DNA of 64,000 nucleotides, from assembly GCA_000499405.2 (NCBI GenBank), contig HG738139.1, positions 8,890,616-8,954,615 on the forward strand, written 5' to 3'. Each line of letters opens with the position of its first letter. Position 1 is the first letter of the stretch. The notes under the pieces are model-generated. The model searched no databases and was not told the origin of the DNA. It saw only the letters and a list, made by a program, of their open reading frames with translations. This stretch comes from Onchocerca volvulus (lineage: Eukaryota > Nematoda > Chromadorea > Rhabditida > Onchocercidae). Made by a program: the position numbers and the translations under genes. Shown piece by piece: positions 12,902 to 24,585 of this stretch.

Positions 12902-14289
12902 TTGTTTCATAAAGGGTTATTGCTGTATTTTATGGTTGAGAGAATTTATTGAAGACATTAAATGGCTTTTTCTTTTTTGTTTTTTCTTTTGTTTTGAGAT
13001 ACGACAGATGAATCGTTAAATCTTTTTGCAGTGGTTTCTTAACTAATTAATTTTTGTAATGTTAATTATTATATTTTTTTTTATTGTGAGATTTTTTTGA
13101 TTTTTCTAGTGTCATTTTGCAACTTGTAAATTCTGAAGTTTGTTGGACTTAGCTGTTTAAATCTTGAACATTACTACTGTTAGTTAATCGCTTTGTGCTT
13201 TCTGTTTTCACTCTAGTTTGTTTTCAAGTTCACTGCAGATCTTATGCAAGTTATAATGAACGCTTTTTATCGGCAATACCTTTGTTTGTTGTTTTTTCCG
13301 GTACATTTTCATTACCTTGGTTTGCTAAGCACCTTTTCAAATACGTAATTTTGTTCATCGTAAGTTTTTAAAATACCTATTTGTTTTCTATCCAATTTTT
13401 TGTTTCTTGTTCCTCATTCCCTTTTCTCGATTAGACAAGCGGCAGTTATTTATTTCTCTTCCTTTTTATTACATAATGCTTTTATAACAACATTATGAAC
13501 CTATGAGGTTCAACGACTTTTCAGTGTCAATCGACGTTTTGATTTCTTTTGTCGTAGTAATGTATAACACATTTTGCGGTGATATCAGAGTTATACTGTT
13601 ATTATGCCATTTATCACAAATGGTATTTATGCAAGATTTTCATTCATGGAAAGACCAAAAATCAATGAATGACATGTATTAACTTAACTAAAGAGCAGAG
13701 CCTACCATCGGAATGCACACTTTAGACTCAATTAACTGAAATAATCATTGAGTTGATTTCTGTCATTAAAATTGTCATTCCTGTAGATTTAAAGTAAATG
13801 CTTGGAAATAAGGTTGATTAGTTATTCATATTTCCAGACACTTGTCAAACTACTTTTATTAAAAGTTACAAGAAAAGCTTTTTGGATTACCAATTTCTTC
13901 AAAGGAAACTTTGATTTTAAGATTTTATTGAAAACAAATTTTTGAAAGAAAAAGTCGATGCCTGGTGTATCCACTGCATGTTTCAGATATGAGAGGAATG
14001 GATTATGATCTAAATCCAATATTTTATGCATGAAAAGAATGGAAGTTTTAAAATATGCAATGCAGAAGAAGGAAAAGTTGGACTTGATTGATTTATTGAA
14101 AAATTTTCTCAATGATCTTTTTTTACAGTACAAAATTTTTAGGAAGTCGGATGAAAGATATTGAATTTTTGCACATCTTATTTTTTGAAACAAATGGTAG
14201 CCGTGTTTGCTATGATGTTTTTTAATTTGACTGATAGGTGTGTTGTTTAAATGCACACTTCCATGTTTATCGTACAGTGTTCATGCTTT
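12902..14289. other. Intergenic, 3' flank of exo-1
   Basis: The first few hundred bases are T-rich and should hold the exo-1 3' UTR. A minus-strand open frame at 13822-14256 would encode 144 aa rich in Phe, Lys, Ile and Leu. It resembles no family I know and has no visible splice or promoter context. It abuts the 3' end of the Helitron relic, so it may be element debris or a chance frame. Confidence 0.5.
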
Positions 14290-16480
14290 CCCTTCTTCAT
14301 CTTTAGCCAATTCCAGTTGGGCGTTGCTCTGAATGTTAGATTGAATAATATTGCTAGGTTTGTGGATATCTTTGTTCCTGGCCGAAAAATAGCTCGTTCA
14401 CTCAGCCAATTGTAATTCTTATAATTGAATGCTAAAGCATATATAAGAAGTTGGAGGAGAATAGGTTTAATAAGTTGCCTTTTTTTTTTTTTTTTACATC
14501 ACTAAGTTGCAAAATTTATGAGGCAGTGAAATTCATCCCGAGTCAAATCAACCGCCACCTTTTCATTTCCAATTTCCAGCAATTGATGTGAGAATATCTC
14601 AGCTGATTGATCGTTTTGCAGCTGAAAATGCATATTTGTAGTTAATTTTAACGTCTTTACATGTCGCCACAAAGTAAAATATTTCAAGCAATCATTTATT
14701 TCGTTCGCTGATGTCGATCGAGGAATTAAGGGTAATGTTCGTTTGAAATCTCTTGTGAACAATATTAATTTGTTCGCAAATGGTCTGAAATTTCCACAAA
14801 ATCTTGAAATGATCGATCAAGAGCCTCGACCGATTTTTTGTGCGCCCTTGCACATTCATCCCAAAGAATGAGTTTTCATTTTTGCAATACTTTTCTTAGA
14901 AATGTTGCATGTGGAAGTTCCAATGAATTGTATGCTCACTGGCAATTTCAAAGCGGAATGAGCAGTTCTTTCACCATATAGTAATGTTGCATTCTGGACA
15001 ATGCAAGAGCTAAGGTTATGTCATTTTAGGATCGAATTGCTGCTAAATCAATCTAATCAGGAATGTTTTACCAGTTCCTTCTGGCGCATCTAAAAAGAAG
15101 ATTTTTCCAATCTCATTATTGACAGCTTGCATTATTTAATCGTAAATGCCTTTTTGCTCAGCCTTATCTTTGGAATATTTGATTGCATATATAACAAAAG
15201 ATCAGCCATGTTGAAATTCGTTCACAACACAATTCTACATCGAACGAAGCAGCGGCAGCAGATTAATTCGATGATGGCATTCCCAATTGATGAGAACTTT
15301 GTTCGCAATTTGTAAGTACAAGTCTTCAATTATTATCAACGTTTCGTTATAAATTTCTGCTGTGCAATCCATGTTCATATTTGAATTTCCTTGCGTACGA
15401 ACGGAGAATATCTTCAGCCAAAACGATTTATATTTTTGCCATAACTCTGTAGGGAATAAAGAGAGCAGACGGTCAATACGATTGCAAATAATATGTATTT
15501 GATTTGGATGGGATGGGACTTGTGTTGCATGCGTCATAAATGCCTGCATCCCAGTGTCAGTCGTTCTTCAATAAATTTAGAGTTTGACATGCACTGTGAA
15601 AAATGGCATGCGTAACGTCGTTAACAATTCTCAATTACTGGAACAATGTTGGACTAGTTACTTACCAACAACATGCGAAGGAAAAATCATTCATCTTGAC
15701 TGGGATGCACAACGTGCAGTCTGCCATCGTCCCAACCTGGATTGCATGGAATGTAATGAATAGGTCCTATAGTGACGAACATGCGCAACTGCATCTTGAG
15801 CGTATATAATGCATATAACATGGATTGTCTGCATATGAAGATGGTAAAATTGTTAATCTTCCAACGTTAGTTGTATACTGTCATTTACAACTGCAACTCG
15901 CGAATAAATGTATTCTTCAGAGCGAAGCTTGGTCTGATTCAATCGGATGAATATCAAACATTTTGCTTAGATTTTGCATACATATCTACGATATATTGGT
16001 GAAACAATTGACGGCATTTCAAAATGTAATTATCTTCATTCTGTTGAATCATTAGTCGATATGAAGAATAGTTCATTGCGTTACATTTCTTATTTGTTTC
16101 TTCGGCACTGACTGGATTTATTATCTTAACATTGAAGTGGTATCTATTGGCACCATTCCAAAATATTACAGGACATCGTAGCATCGATGAGTTTCAAAAC
16201 TCATCGAGAGTTGCTGCAATTTTTGTCAATTGATTGTTTCTCCAGTGAACCATCTGGCGATGAAAGCAGGAGCCGGCTATATGATGAATTTCTTTCACTT
16301 TGAAAGTTAGCATAAACTAAGCTGTCACGATTTCTAAGACGAAGATGTCATTTGGAAGCAAGAATTGTATTTCCAAATTTTAGATAGGAAATACTTTGAT
16401 TCGGCGTATATCCGGCAAAGTTTTAAATGACTCTGGCGATTGAGGCAGTTTAATTTTTCCGGCAGCAAAACACGTTCCTT
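14290..16480 (-). mobile_element. Decayed Helitron (Rep-helicase) relic
   Basis: Read on the minus strand, fragments match Helitron proteins in the correct order across several frames. The Helitron-like N-terminal domain appears at 15954-16184 (CPVIFWNGANRYHF, INPVSAEETNKK, AMNYSSYRLMI, LFHQYIVDMYAK). It is followed by KLRSEEYI near 15915-15935 and YAQDAVAHVRHYR near 15790. The Pif1-type helicase linker (AEIYNETLIIIEDLYLQIANKVL) lies at 15260-15370, Walker A (DAPEGTGKT) near 15080, Walker B (ILWDECARAHKKS) near 14850, and the segment TLPLIPRSTSANEINDC at 14670-14740. A last trace, NYKNYNWLSERAI, lies near 14390-14430. There are many stops and frameshifts. The Rep HUH and catalytic tyrosine region is not found, and Walker A carries Glu for the usual first Gly. 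It cannot encode a working transposase. Element ends were not defined. Confidence 0.88.
16185..16206. repeat. 10-bp perfect inverted repeat in Helitron relic
   Basis: CGATGAGTTT, a two-base spacer, then AAACTCATCG form a perfect 10-bp hairpin. It sits at the N-terminal edge of the recognisable Helitron-like domain on the minus strand. Helitrons carry a terminal hairpin near their 3' end, but this one is internal to the relic, so it may be a small rearrangement instead. Confidence 0.7.
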
Positions 16481-16971
16481 GTTAATTTTTGTTCATTATG
16501 TTATTTGATGGGGGTTTTTGTTATTTGTACTTTTGTTTTTGGTTTTTTAATTGGTGATAAAGGTGAATTCGATGATACATGTGGCAATTAAGCAGGAAAT
16601 CGCACTATTCGACATTCAAACCGATACAGTCAAAGCATTTGCATTTTTATTCAGCCTCAACATAAGAATATTTCGATTCCTGTGCAATCGCATGTATCGT
16701 TGCGTATTGGAAAATCTAAAATTCTCGAATAATCGAAATATTTTCCAATGTCAATTCTTCTTTATTTTGCTAATTCTGCTAATGGCATTCTTAATTTGCT
16801 AATAAATGAAACCAACATATTTTATATTCATAAACGCCATTTAAAGAGTACGACGCCTTGTTCTAATGATTCATTGCAGCAGAATATTGACAGATGGATT
16901 ATGCTCTGCATCCATCCATCTACCTCCTCTATAAGGTTTATTAATCCCCACTGTTTTTGTTTTTAAAACGG

Positions 16972-17168
16972 GTTTTGTGGACGCCACGCATGATTCAGTA
17001 AAAAACGTGCGTTTTTTGACAGTGGATATGAATGAAATGCAAAGCTTTCGTTGTTAAAATCATGAATCTCTGGAATTTCTCAACCTATTGCTTTGAAATT
17101 TGAAAAAGAAATTGCATTCAAACAGGCGTATTCTTCCATGTATGTGTTTTGTGGATGCCACGCATGAT
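16972..17168. repeat. Pair of 23-bp near-identical direct repeats
   Basis: The sequence GTTTTGTGGAYGCCACGCATGAT occurs at 16972-16994 and again at 17146-17168, differing at one base. The copies lie 174 bases apart in otherwise unrelated AT-rich DNA, just beyond the 5' side of the minus-strand Helitron relic. They may be remains of an element's subterminal repeat or of a small duplication. Confidence 0.8.
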
Positions 17169-19070
17169 CCCTGAATTCTTAACGCAATATTTTTTTTTTC
17201 TGCGATGGCCTTCGGTATTCTAATACTACTTTTTTTTCGGTAATTCTTAATAATTATTTTTAAAACGCAGCTGGTATTTGATTTAAAAAGTAGTATGTTT
17301 TGTTTCTAACAGAAATTTTTACTGAGATTTTTCCTTAACCGTTTTAGGAATGAAAAAAAAAGTAAGCGAAGCAAAAAAGAAACAAAACAATGAAAGGTAT
17401 GAAATATTTCAAAGTGTATTAGCGCTCGAATTAGATCCGACAAGAATAGTAGGAATTATCTCATTAGCAAAAAAAAAACATTAGCCCAAAGTAAGACTTT
17501 AAAACTAAGTAACTTGAGATGATTTATTGTGATTTGTACTAATGCTCAAGTTAAAAATGTCATTTCCCACATTTTCTTTTTAAATTTAGAAGCGTTGGTA
17601 ATTATATCATTTTTTTTTGAATAATTTAAAGAAAAAGTCGGAAGGATTTTACAGAAGGAATATAACAAAATCTAAAATTTATAAAGTTTTCTAGTGAATT
17701 TGAAGAAGAAAAAGTACAAGAATATAACTAGAAACATGAGACTCCATGATAGCCGCAGTTACTGATATCTAATGTACAATCAACAATATTTTGCGGAGAA
17801 AAATCAAGAAGTTTGCTTTTCGTCTTTATAGGTTTTCAAATGTAGCAGCTATAACGAATGAATAGCAAACTACAAAATACTTGTTTTTACATATTATTAT
17901 TTATTTCATTGGTAAGATTAGCTATTAATAAATTAATCACTCAATTAGGGCATTTCAAATGCAAATTAGAAGCTGAATTTAACGTACGATGCAAACAATG
18001 CATGCATCTCAATCAATCATTCTGATCAATCATAATTTGTCTGGAAAATCTTAGCACGTTTGTGCGATATATGATGACAAAATAATGACTGCGAAATAAT
18101 AGAAAAGCAACATGTTGATTTGAGAATAATTTTCCACCGCTAAATAAGATGCTTGAAGTAGCGGAATCGATGTGAAATTCTGAAAAATATTCTTCAAAAT
18201 ATATAATTACAAATTTTAAAAAGACAATAATCAATCCAATAAGATAATAACTATGAAAGTGATGAAAAGAGCTGTTTCTATATAATCCGACCAACCGTAT
18301 AATCTATGATTATGAAAAACCATAGAATTCTAATTGTTCTGCATAATAATTTTAATTTCTCTCCTTTCTAAAGTCTTATTTAGTTGCAAAAATTCATAGA
18401 ATATAAATGTTTGTGTTGAAATCGAATGGTGATCTAATTCTTTTACCACGGAATGCGATCACGTCATCGAAGAATTATTACAGTAATCCAATATGTAAAC
18501 AGTTTATTATTAAAAACGATGGAACGATGATTTTTGAGCATATGCAAATTTTTTTTTTCGTATTTCATGTTTTCTTTTGTATTAGAAGTCAGTTTTTAAT
18601 AGTTTGCAACATTCGATCAAATATATATTCTCTTGAGATTCAAATGGATCATTATTCAAGTGATAAAGAAAAGGAAATACCTAATTTTCGAATTGAAAAT
18701 TCTTGCCGTACTTTAATTTATCAAAGGTCATGTTATTATATGAAATATGGCGATGACATTGGCAAATTTGATAGTTTGCTGTTATGTCTTATAAGTTCAC
18801 ATTAACTTTGCAATATTGCTAGTAATGAGCTTTTGAAAACAAATAATTTTAAAAAAGATTTTCCATATATAATATGACCATTATCCTTAGAGACTTTCTG
18901 TAACGCAGCTTTAATATCTTTGAAAGGTAAACATTTGTTTTCTGACTCATTCTTCTTCTTGGATCTTTTTACTAATTCTTTCATTTCTAAAATTTGGCAA
19001 AACTTCTTCAGCTTACTAATGCAATAAAACTTTGTTCAAAGTTTCTGTGAATGTCTCTTCTTTTCCACAG

Positions 19071-19097
19071 CAGATCGACTACGTGGACGTCAACACG
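19071..19097 (+). other. Possible 27-base microexon in a GC-rich island
   Basis: A strong acceptor (TTTTCCACAG) is followed by 27 open bases reading QIDYVDVNT and then a donor-like GTAAAG. The island at 19060-19140 is clearly richer in GC than its surroundings. The same bases contain several ACGT and TGACG motifs, so a transcription-factor cluster is an alternative. No partner exons were identified. Confidence 0.15.
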
Positions 19098-21661
19098 GTA
19101 AAGTGCTGTTTGGACGTGATGTGACGCGTATGACGAATAACTGATAGACAAGTCTGCTGACGTATGCAACAACGGAAAGGCTAGTTTTTGGCGTAAGCAA
19201 TGATCCACCTGAATTGGATTATGTTGCAAATTTTTTTTTCTTTTTGTCTTTATTGATATTGGAAAAATAGACTGACAATATGATTCGACAATACTTGGGA
19301 GATTAGAATGAAATCTAAAAAATTTAACTGAATCAACTTCAATCCAAATTCCTATCGCATTGAATTTTGCTTTTTCTGAAAAAATTCAAGCTCACCTTGT
19401 TTTCCTACTATGTTCATTTGCTCACTTACGTTTATAGGAACGATTCTTCGAAATAATACTGACTTCACGAAGAGCCCAAATTTTAGTGAATTCGGAAATA
19501 TTTCCTGGAGTACTTATTTAGATTTGCTGTTATTTCTCTTAAATTTGGAATTAAAAATTTATTAGACTATTGTATACAATCAAACTTCGATCAAAAAAAA
19601 AATTGGAACTGACAGATTCTATTACCTTCATCTTCATCTCTAATATACGAGCAATTTTTATTTTTTTTTATTATTATTTTTTTTTTGAATAAATTTGAAG
19701 GAAAAATTCATTCTGTTATACTAATATCGGAGATGTCGAGAAGATGAACATGCCGGACTCTACGCATTTAGAAACTCGTCTATGTATTAGTATCACAACT
19801 CATTGTGACATGATGAAATACACGAGCCTATATGAATAAAAATGTCTGTCGCTTACTTCTACCTGTCGGAGGTATGACAGGTAACAAAAAATATGTATAT
19901 TCACATAGAAACACGCCCTATTCGAATGCAATGTTACATTAAAATTTTAAATCAATCGGTGATGAACTAAAAATGTTGTATTGAAATGAATTTACACTTT
20001 TTTTTTTTTATAGAAAATTAATTAGGAATAGTTCAATATCGGCATATTTCTATGTTCCCCGTATTTCTGAAATCTAAGATGTTTCCATGATTTTACTAAA
20101 TACTGTGTAGCCTGCATCTGCTGGATGCAACATTTTTTTGCTAACAAATCAATCTTTTATTTCAACTCCATGTTGTCGAATCTTTCGAAGATGCCTTCAT
20201 GATATGTTGCTTGGAAATGCAGAAAAAACAAAATAATCGATAATCGGTAAAGATGCAGTTTTTTAACGAATATGGTTTTTTAAAATGAAATTTACTTTAG
20301 AATAAAAAAAAAAAATTATGATTGCAACAGTAAAGAGTTATTTCTACGAAACTAATGTTAATTTGTAAAAAATTTTTGTTGCTTTGACAAAAGGGGACAA
20401 AGTTTGACGAACAAATTCTTTCCTTCAGCCAACAAAAAGATGGATGTATGCATTATTTGGACTTTTCCAGGAAATCATTTTTTGAAATACAAAATGGCCA
20501 TAAAACTGGAAGGTCATTTTTGCTCACAAATAAAATAATCAATGCTCCACTGTGACTTGCTCCTTCTGCTCCAGGTGATTGCATTGATGAAATGTGTAAT
20601 AGAATAAAAAATATTATTGTTTTGAGCTTTTTCGAGCAAGGAATGAATGAATTTTTGACGGCACAAGGACATATTGAAGCGACATTATTCGATAGAAAGA
20701 AAAAACAAAAAAAAAAAGAAGAAAGAATCAAGTTGCGAGATGCCGATTAAAAACAGGACCACAAAGAAATGACGCATAAATTTACGCATAAATTTAAAGC
20801 ACCCGATCTGCACTTGTTTTCTCTTGCATTCTTGGCATTTTAATGTAAAATAAACTTGAAGTTGAAGTTGCGCCAATTTCAAGTTATAACTACTAGTAAT
20901 TTTCTCTGGTGTAATGATATTCAATTATTTTAATGCTATCCAATACTGGACAACAAAAAAAAGATTCAAAACATCACGGCGAGTTTTGGTTTTCATCTGA
21001 GTAAAGTAAATATGTTTGAACAAATTATGCGTAACTCTTTTTAATGAAACAACGGATCGAAAGTACACACAATCAGTTTTATAATAATAATATAAATGAG
21101 TGACATAATGAGGAGAAATCTCCTTCTCTATGATCATCCCTCATAAAGAATCGATCATCAAACAGAACGATTCAATCGCTAACTAAAATGAATCTGAAAC
21201 GTTACTAAAAATAATTATTTTTCAAGAAGCAACTCATAGTATTATTACACTGCAGAATTTTGATAATACATAAATAAATGAACAGTTAGAAGTTATGACC
21301 AGAACGCTATTCCACTTGAAAATCCCACTTTTAATTTGAAAATCAAATTTTCACTTCTTTAGCTTGTTACACAAACTTTCGTTCGATATTTCGAAAGTTT
21401 TGTTTACTCAAATATTAGTCGAAATATTGTTCAGTACAAATAATGCTCTCAACTGTTCTACTATCTAGGACATATAAATATCGGTGAGATTTTGTCAGTT
21501 CCTCAAATAGTATTATCTCGCTAATCCTTGAAGTATTTGCTCGGTTAGAAAGAAATCCTGTTCTCATTGTCGCTTGCGAGACAGTTCTCTCCCAATTATT
21601 TTCTCCTTTTACGTTATCTTGTTTCCCAGCATTGCATTTTAGTCCAACAAGCAAGGCTTAC

Positions 21662-21814
21662 TTTCCTTGAATTGATTTTAAAATGTATGATTTAACTGAA
21701 GACACACTGCAATTTATATCTTCCAGGTTGCTATGACATAAATGCTGACGAATTCCTGGCGGCTCTTCCTTTACTTCATTTGTCGGCGTGTAATTGAAAC
21801 TATTTAACTTATCT
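21662..21814 (-). CDS. Candidate internal exon of an unknown minus-strand gene
   Basis: The minus strand shows an acceptor (ATTGTTCAG) followed by 153 open bases and a consensus donor (AAA then GTAAGC). The frame starts and ends in the same phase, so inclusion or skipping keeps frame. It encodes about 51 residues including YTPTNEVKEEPPGIRQHLC and HSNLEDINCSVSSVKSYIL, with a composition unlike random AT-rich frames. A second open frame directly downstream (21415-21654, minus) overlaps the donor side and could be a read-through extension. No family recognised. Confidence 0.25.
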
Positions 21815-24544
21815 CTGAACAATCTTCCATTGACCATCATGACTTCGAATTTAATCAATGTCATATCAAACATGCGAATAAGAACAGATTTTCATTTTTT
21901 TTAAGCTTTCAAAGCGGAAAATAAACAAATTTCGATTTCAAATTCTTATCTTGCTGAAATGAAGGCACAATCATTTAATGTTTCTCAGAGGAATCGACAA
22001 ACCTCTAAAGTCATTAACTAACTGGAATGTCGACCATTCATTGTCATCAATAGATCTTTGCAAATTGAAAATTTTGAATATGTATAGTTTGTCATACTTC
22101 GAAAATATTCAATTGCTACTGAATTGTATAGATCATTTCTTTGTTGATATTTCAAATATCTTCACGAATTTGACAATTCCGCTGCAGCAAAACGATTTCA
22201 TTTATTAGAAAAGGCAGAACTGATCTAATCTCAGGAATACACTCAAAGCGTTCCATTGATATTAGCATAGGTTTAATTTCTACAGAGCCCTCAAATCATC
22301 ACTGAGTGCTAGTCATCAGTGATGCAGTACAAAGACCAAACTTAATTTGTGGTTGCATTTTTTGCCACTTAGCTGACACACATTGGACGGCAAATGTCAT
22401 CCATCCCTCTCCGTCGTATCATTCTTCCTTCCTCTGTTCCCTTATGTCATTTTGAAACTATTACTAGTACAAACTTCCTCCTTCAATCCCTCTTCCAATA
22501 GCTCAAGTTTTACCTTTCCTTCTTGTCAAAACAGCACTGTTCCTGAAATTTTATTTTTACTTCTGTCATCCTACCATAATCATCTCATCCACTGACGGAC
22601 TATTTGTGAAAATAGTCATTAAAAAGGTTTGTCTATTGGATATATGAAACTGTTTGTTTGATGTTACATATGGCTTTATGCTCATATATCATACTTCTAT
22701 ATTCATTTCTTGAAACGACTAACTCAACCATTTACCAGTAACATTCCATCATTTGATCACATTAACATTTTATCTATATTGTGTTTCTTTCATTTCGAGG
22801 TTTTTCATTTCAAGTAATTCTATTCTTGTCAAACGCTACTTTAATATTTGAAAGAATGACATTTACTTCGAATCGAATTTGCACTTTCTTAACCAATGTT
22901 ATTTTGGCAATGTCAAGCAATGAAGCAATTTAATTATTTGATTTTGTTTAAGATCTATTCATCAAAAGCACTACAGAAATTCGTCTTTTTCCATCTGCGT
23001 AATTGAATATTACGCGTAAAAACGCTGCTCCGTCACTGCAAGAATGAAGAAGCTGATGACATGACACATGCAAAATTTGCTCTTTCCATCGTTCTTGCAC
23101 CCATCGTCTCATTAAATTTCACATAATTGAAGCTTCCTTCCCTCTTTCCTTCTCACTGTTGCTGGTTATTATTATTATTATTCTCTGTGATGCTTGAAAT
23201 GTCAGTGCATGCACAAAATATGGCCTTTTTCCACAAGAAGGACTTCTAATAGATTTTGCAACATGAATGTTATGTTTTGCATCATAAATCTCTTCATAAT
23301 TTGAAGATTTTGTGAGTTTTTAAATTATCAAAAGTTCTGCAAAATATCAAATTTCCAGCCAAATCTTCAGATTTTACAAGATTTAATTTTAGTCACATGA
23401 TTTCTAAAGCAGATATATCATCACTTTAAATAATAACTTTATTTACTTACGACATAATATTCCCAAGATAATTTGCTGATGTAAAATAATTACTTGTTTA
23501 TTGGTTTATTTATTTGCATGCCTGCTTTTTTTTTTTTTTTTTTACTGGAATTCGTATTTAACTGCTGACCTATATTACGTGTGAAATTTATTTGTTAGGA
23601 ATGATCATGTTACGTACGTAATTTTAATAATAATTCCAAAATAGTTTTTTGAGATACTCAATAATTTTAAGCTTTAACTTTAAATATTCGAAATCCGTAA
23701 TTCACAAATAGTTTGAATTCCATGTCTTAGCTGCTAATGCTATATTTGCATCGACAACTTAGCTTAGCAATGATTAAATAAAAACTATCAGCAAAAATAA
23801 TTTTTCAAAAGTTATTCTTTAAAGAAAGGGAAACTCCATAAATGGCTCTGCTCAGTTGTAAAACTTAAACGATAGAAAAAGAGAGTTAGTAGTGACTGGA
23901 ATGAAAAAAGCACATAAACAGTTGGAAAATTGCATTTTTCGAATTTGATTGTTAACACACAGGTCAGTCTTCGTAATTAAAAGGCGGTATTCATAAACGA
24001 ACAAACGGTGAAGATGTGCTCCGTGATGTGATTGATATGTCAAATGGCAACTGAAGCAGTGACCTTCTACGCATCTCATAAATTGCTAATGGGTTCGGGT
24101 GATCCGAAGAATTCAAATCTTCCATCTACTCTTTAATTGTAGTTCCGAAGAAGAAAAGTAATTTGAAATTTTATTTTCATTCTTTTAAGAAATTTTCTCA
24201 ATTAATTGCTTTTAAACAATTTACTTTACTTTTTCACGTATTTTCGATTTGCAAAAAAAAAAGAAAAAAAAAATGCAAAATTTTTGATATGTTTTCGATT
24301 TGCAAATAATAAACGAATGAAGCGTTATTCAATAAGACATCAAAGAAAGAATTATCATCGCTTTAATTTGTAACGATGAAATTCAGTGACGAATTGTTGT
24401 TAATGAGATTTAGAAACATAATCAGGAGATATTTGTGCGACACTAAGAAAGTTAATTACCGAATTTGATTAAATCTGATATGTAAATACATTCTGAATGT
24501 GTGAATCTGTCCCATATCATCTCTGCTGACCACAAGTTATTCTT

Positions 24545-24585
24545 GTTTTGTTTTTGTTTTTGTTTTTGTTTTTGTTTTTTTTTTG
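24545..24585. repeat. GTTTTT hexanucleotide tandem repeat
   Basis: Five to six consecutive copies of GTTTTT (first copy shortened) end in a T run. This is a simple tandem repeat with no associated coding sequence. Confidence 0.9.

Noticed and set aside
18407..18805. 132-codon plus-strand frame
   Set aside because: Length alone is the only support; it is hydrophobic, AT-biased, has no splice context and resembles nothing known.
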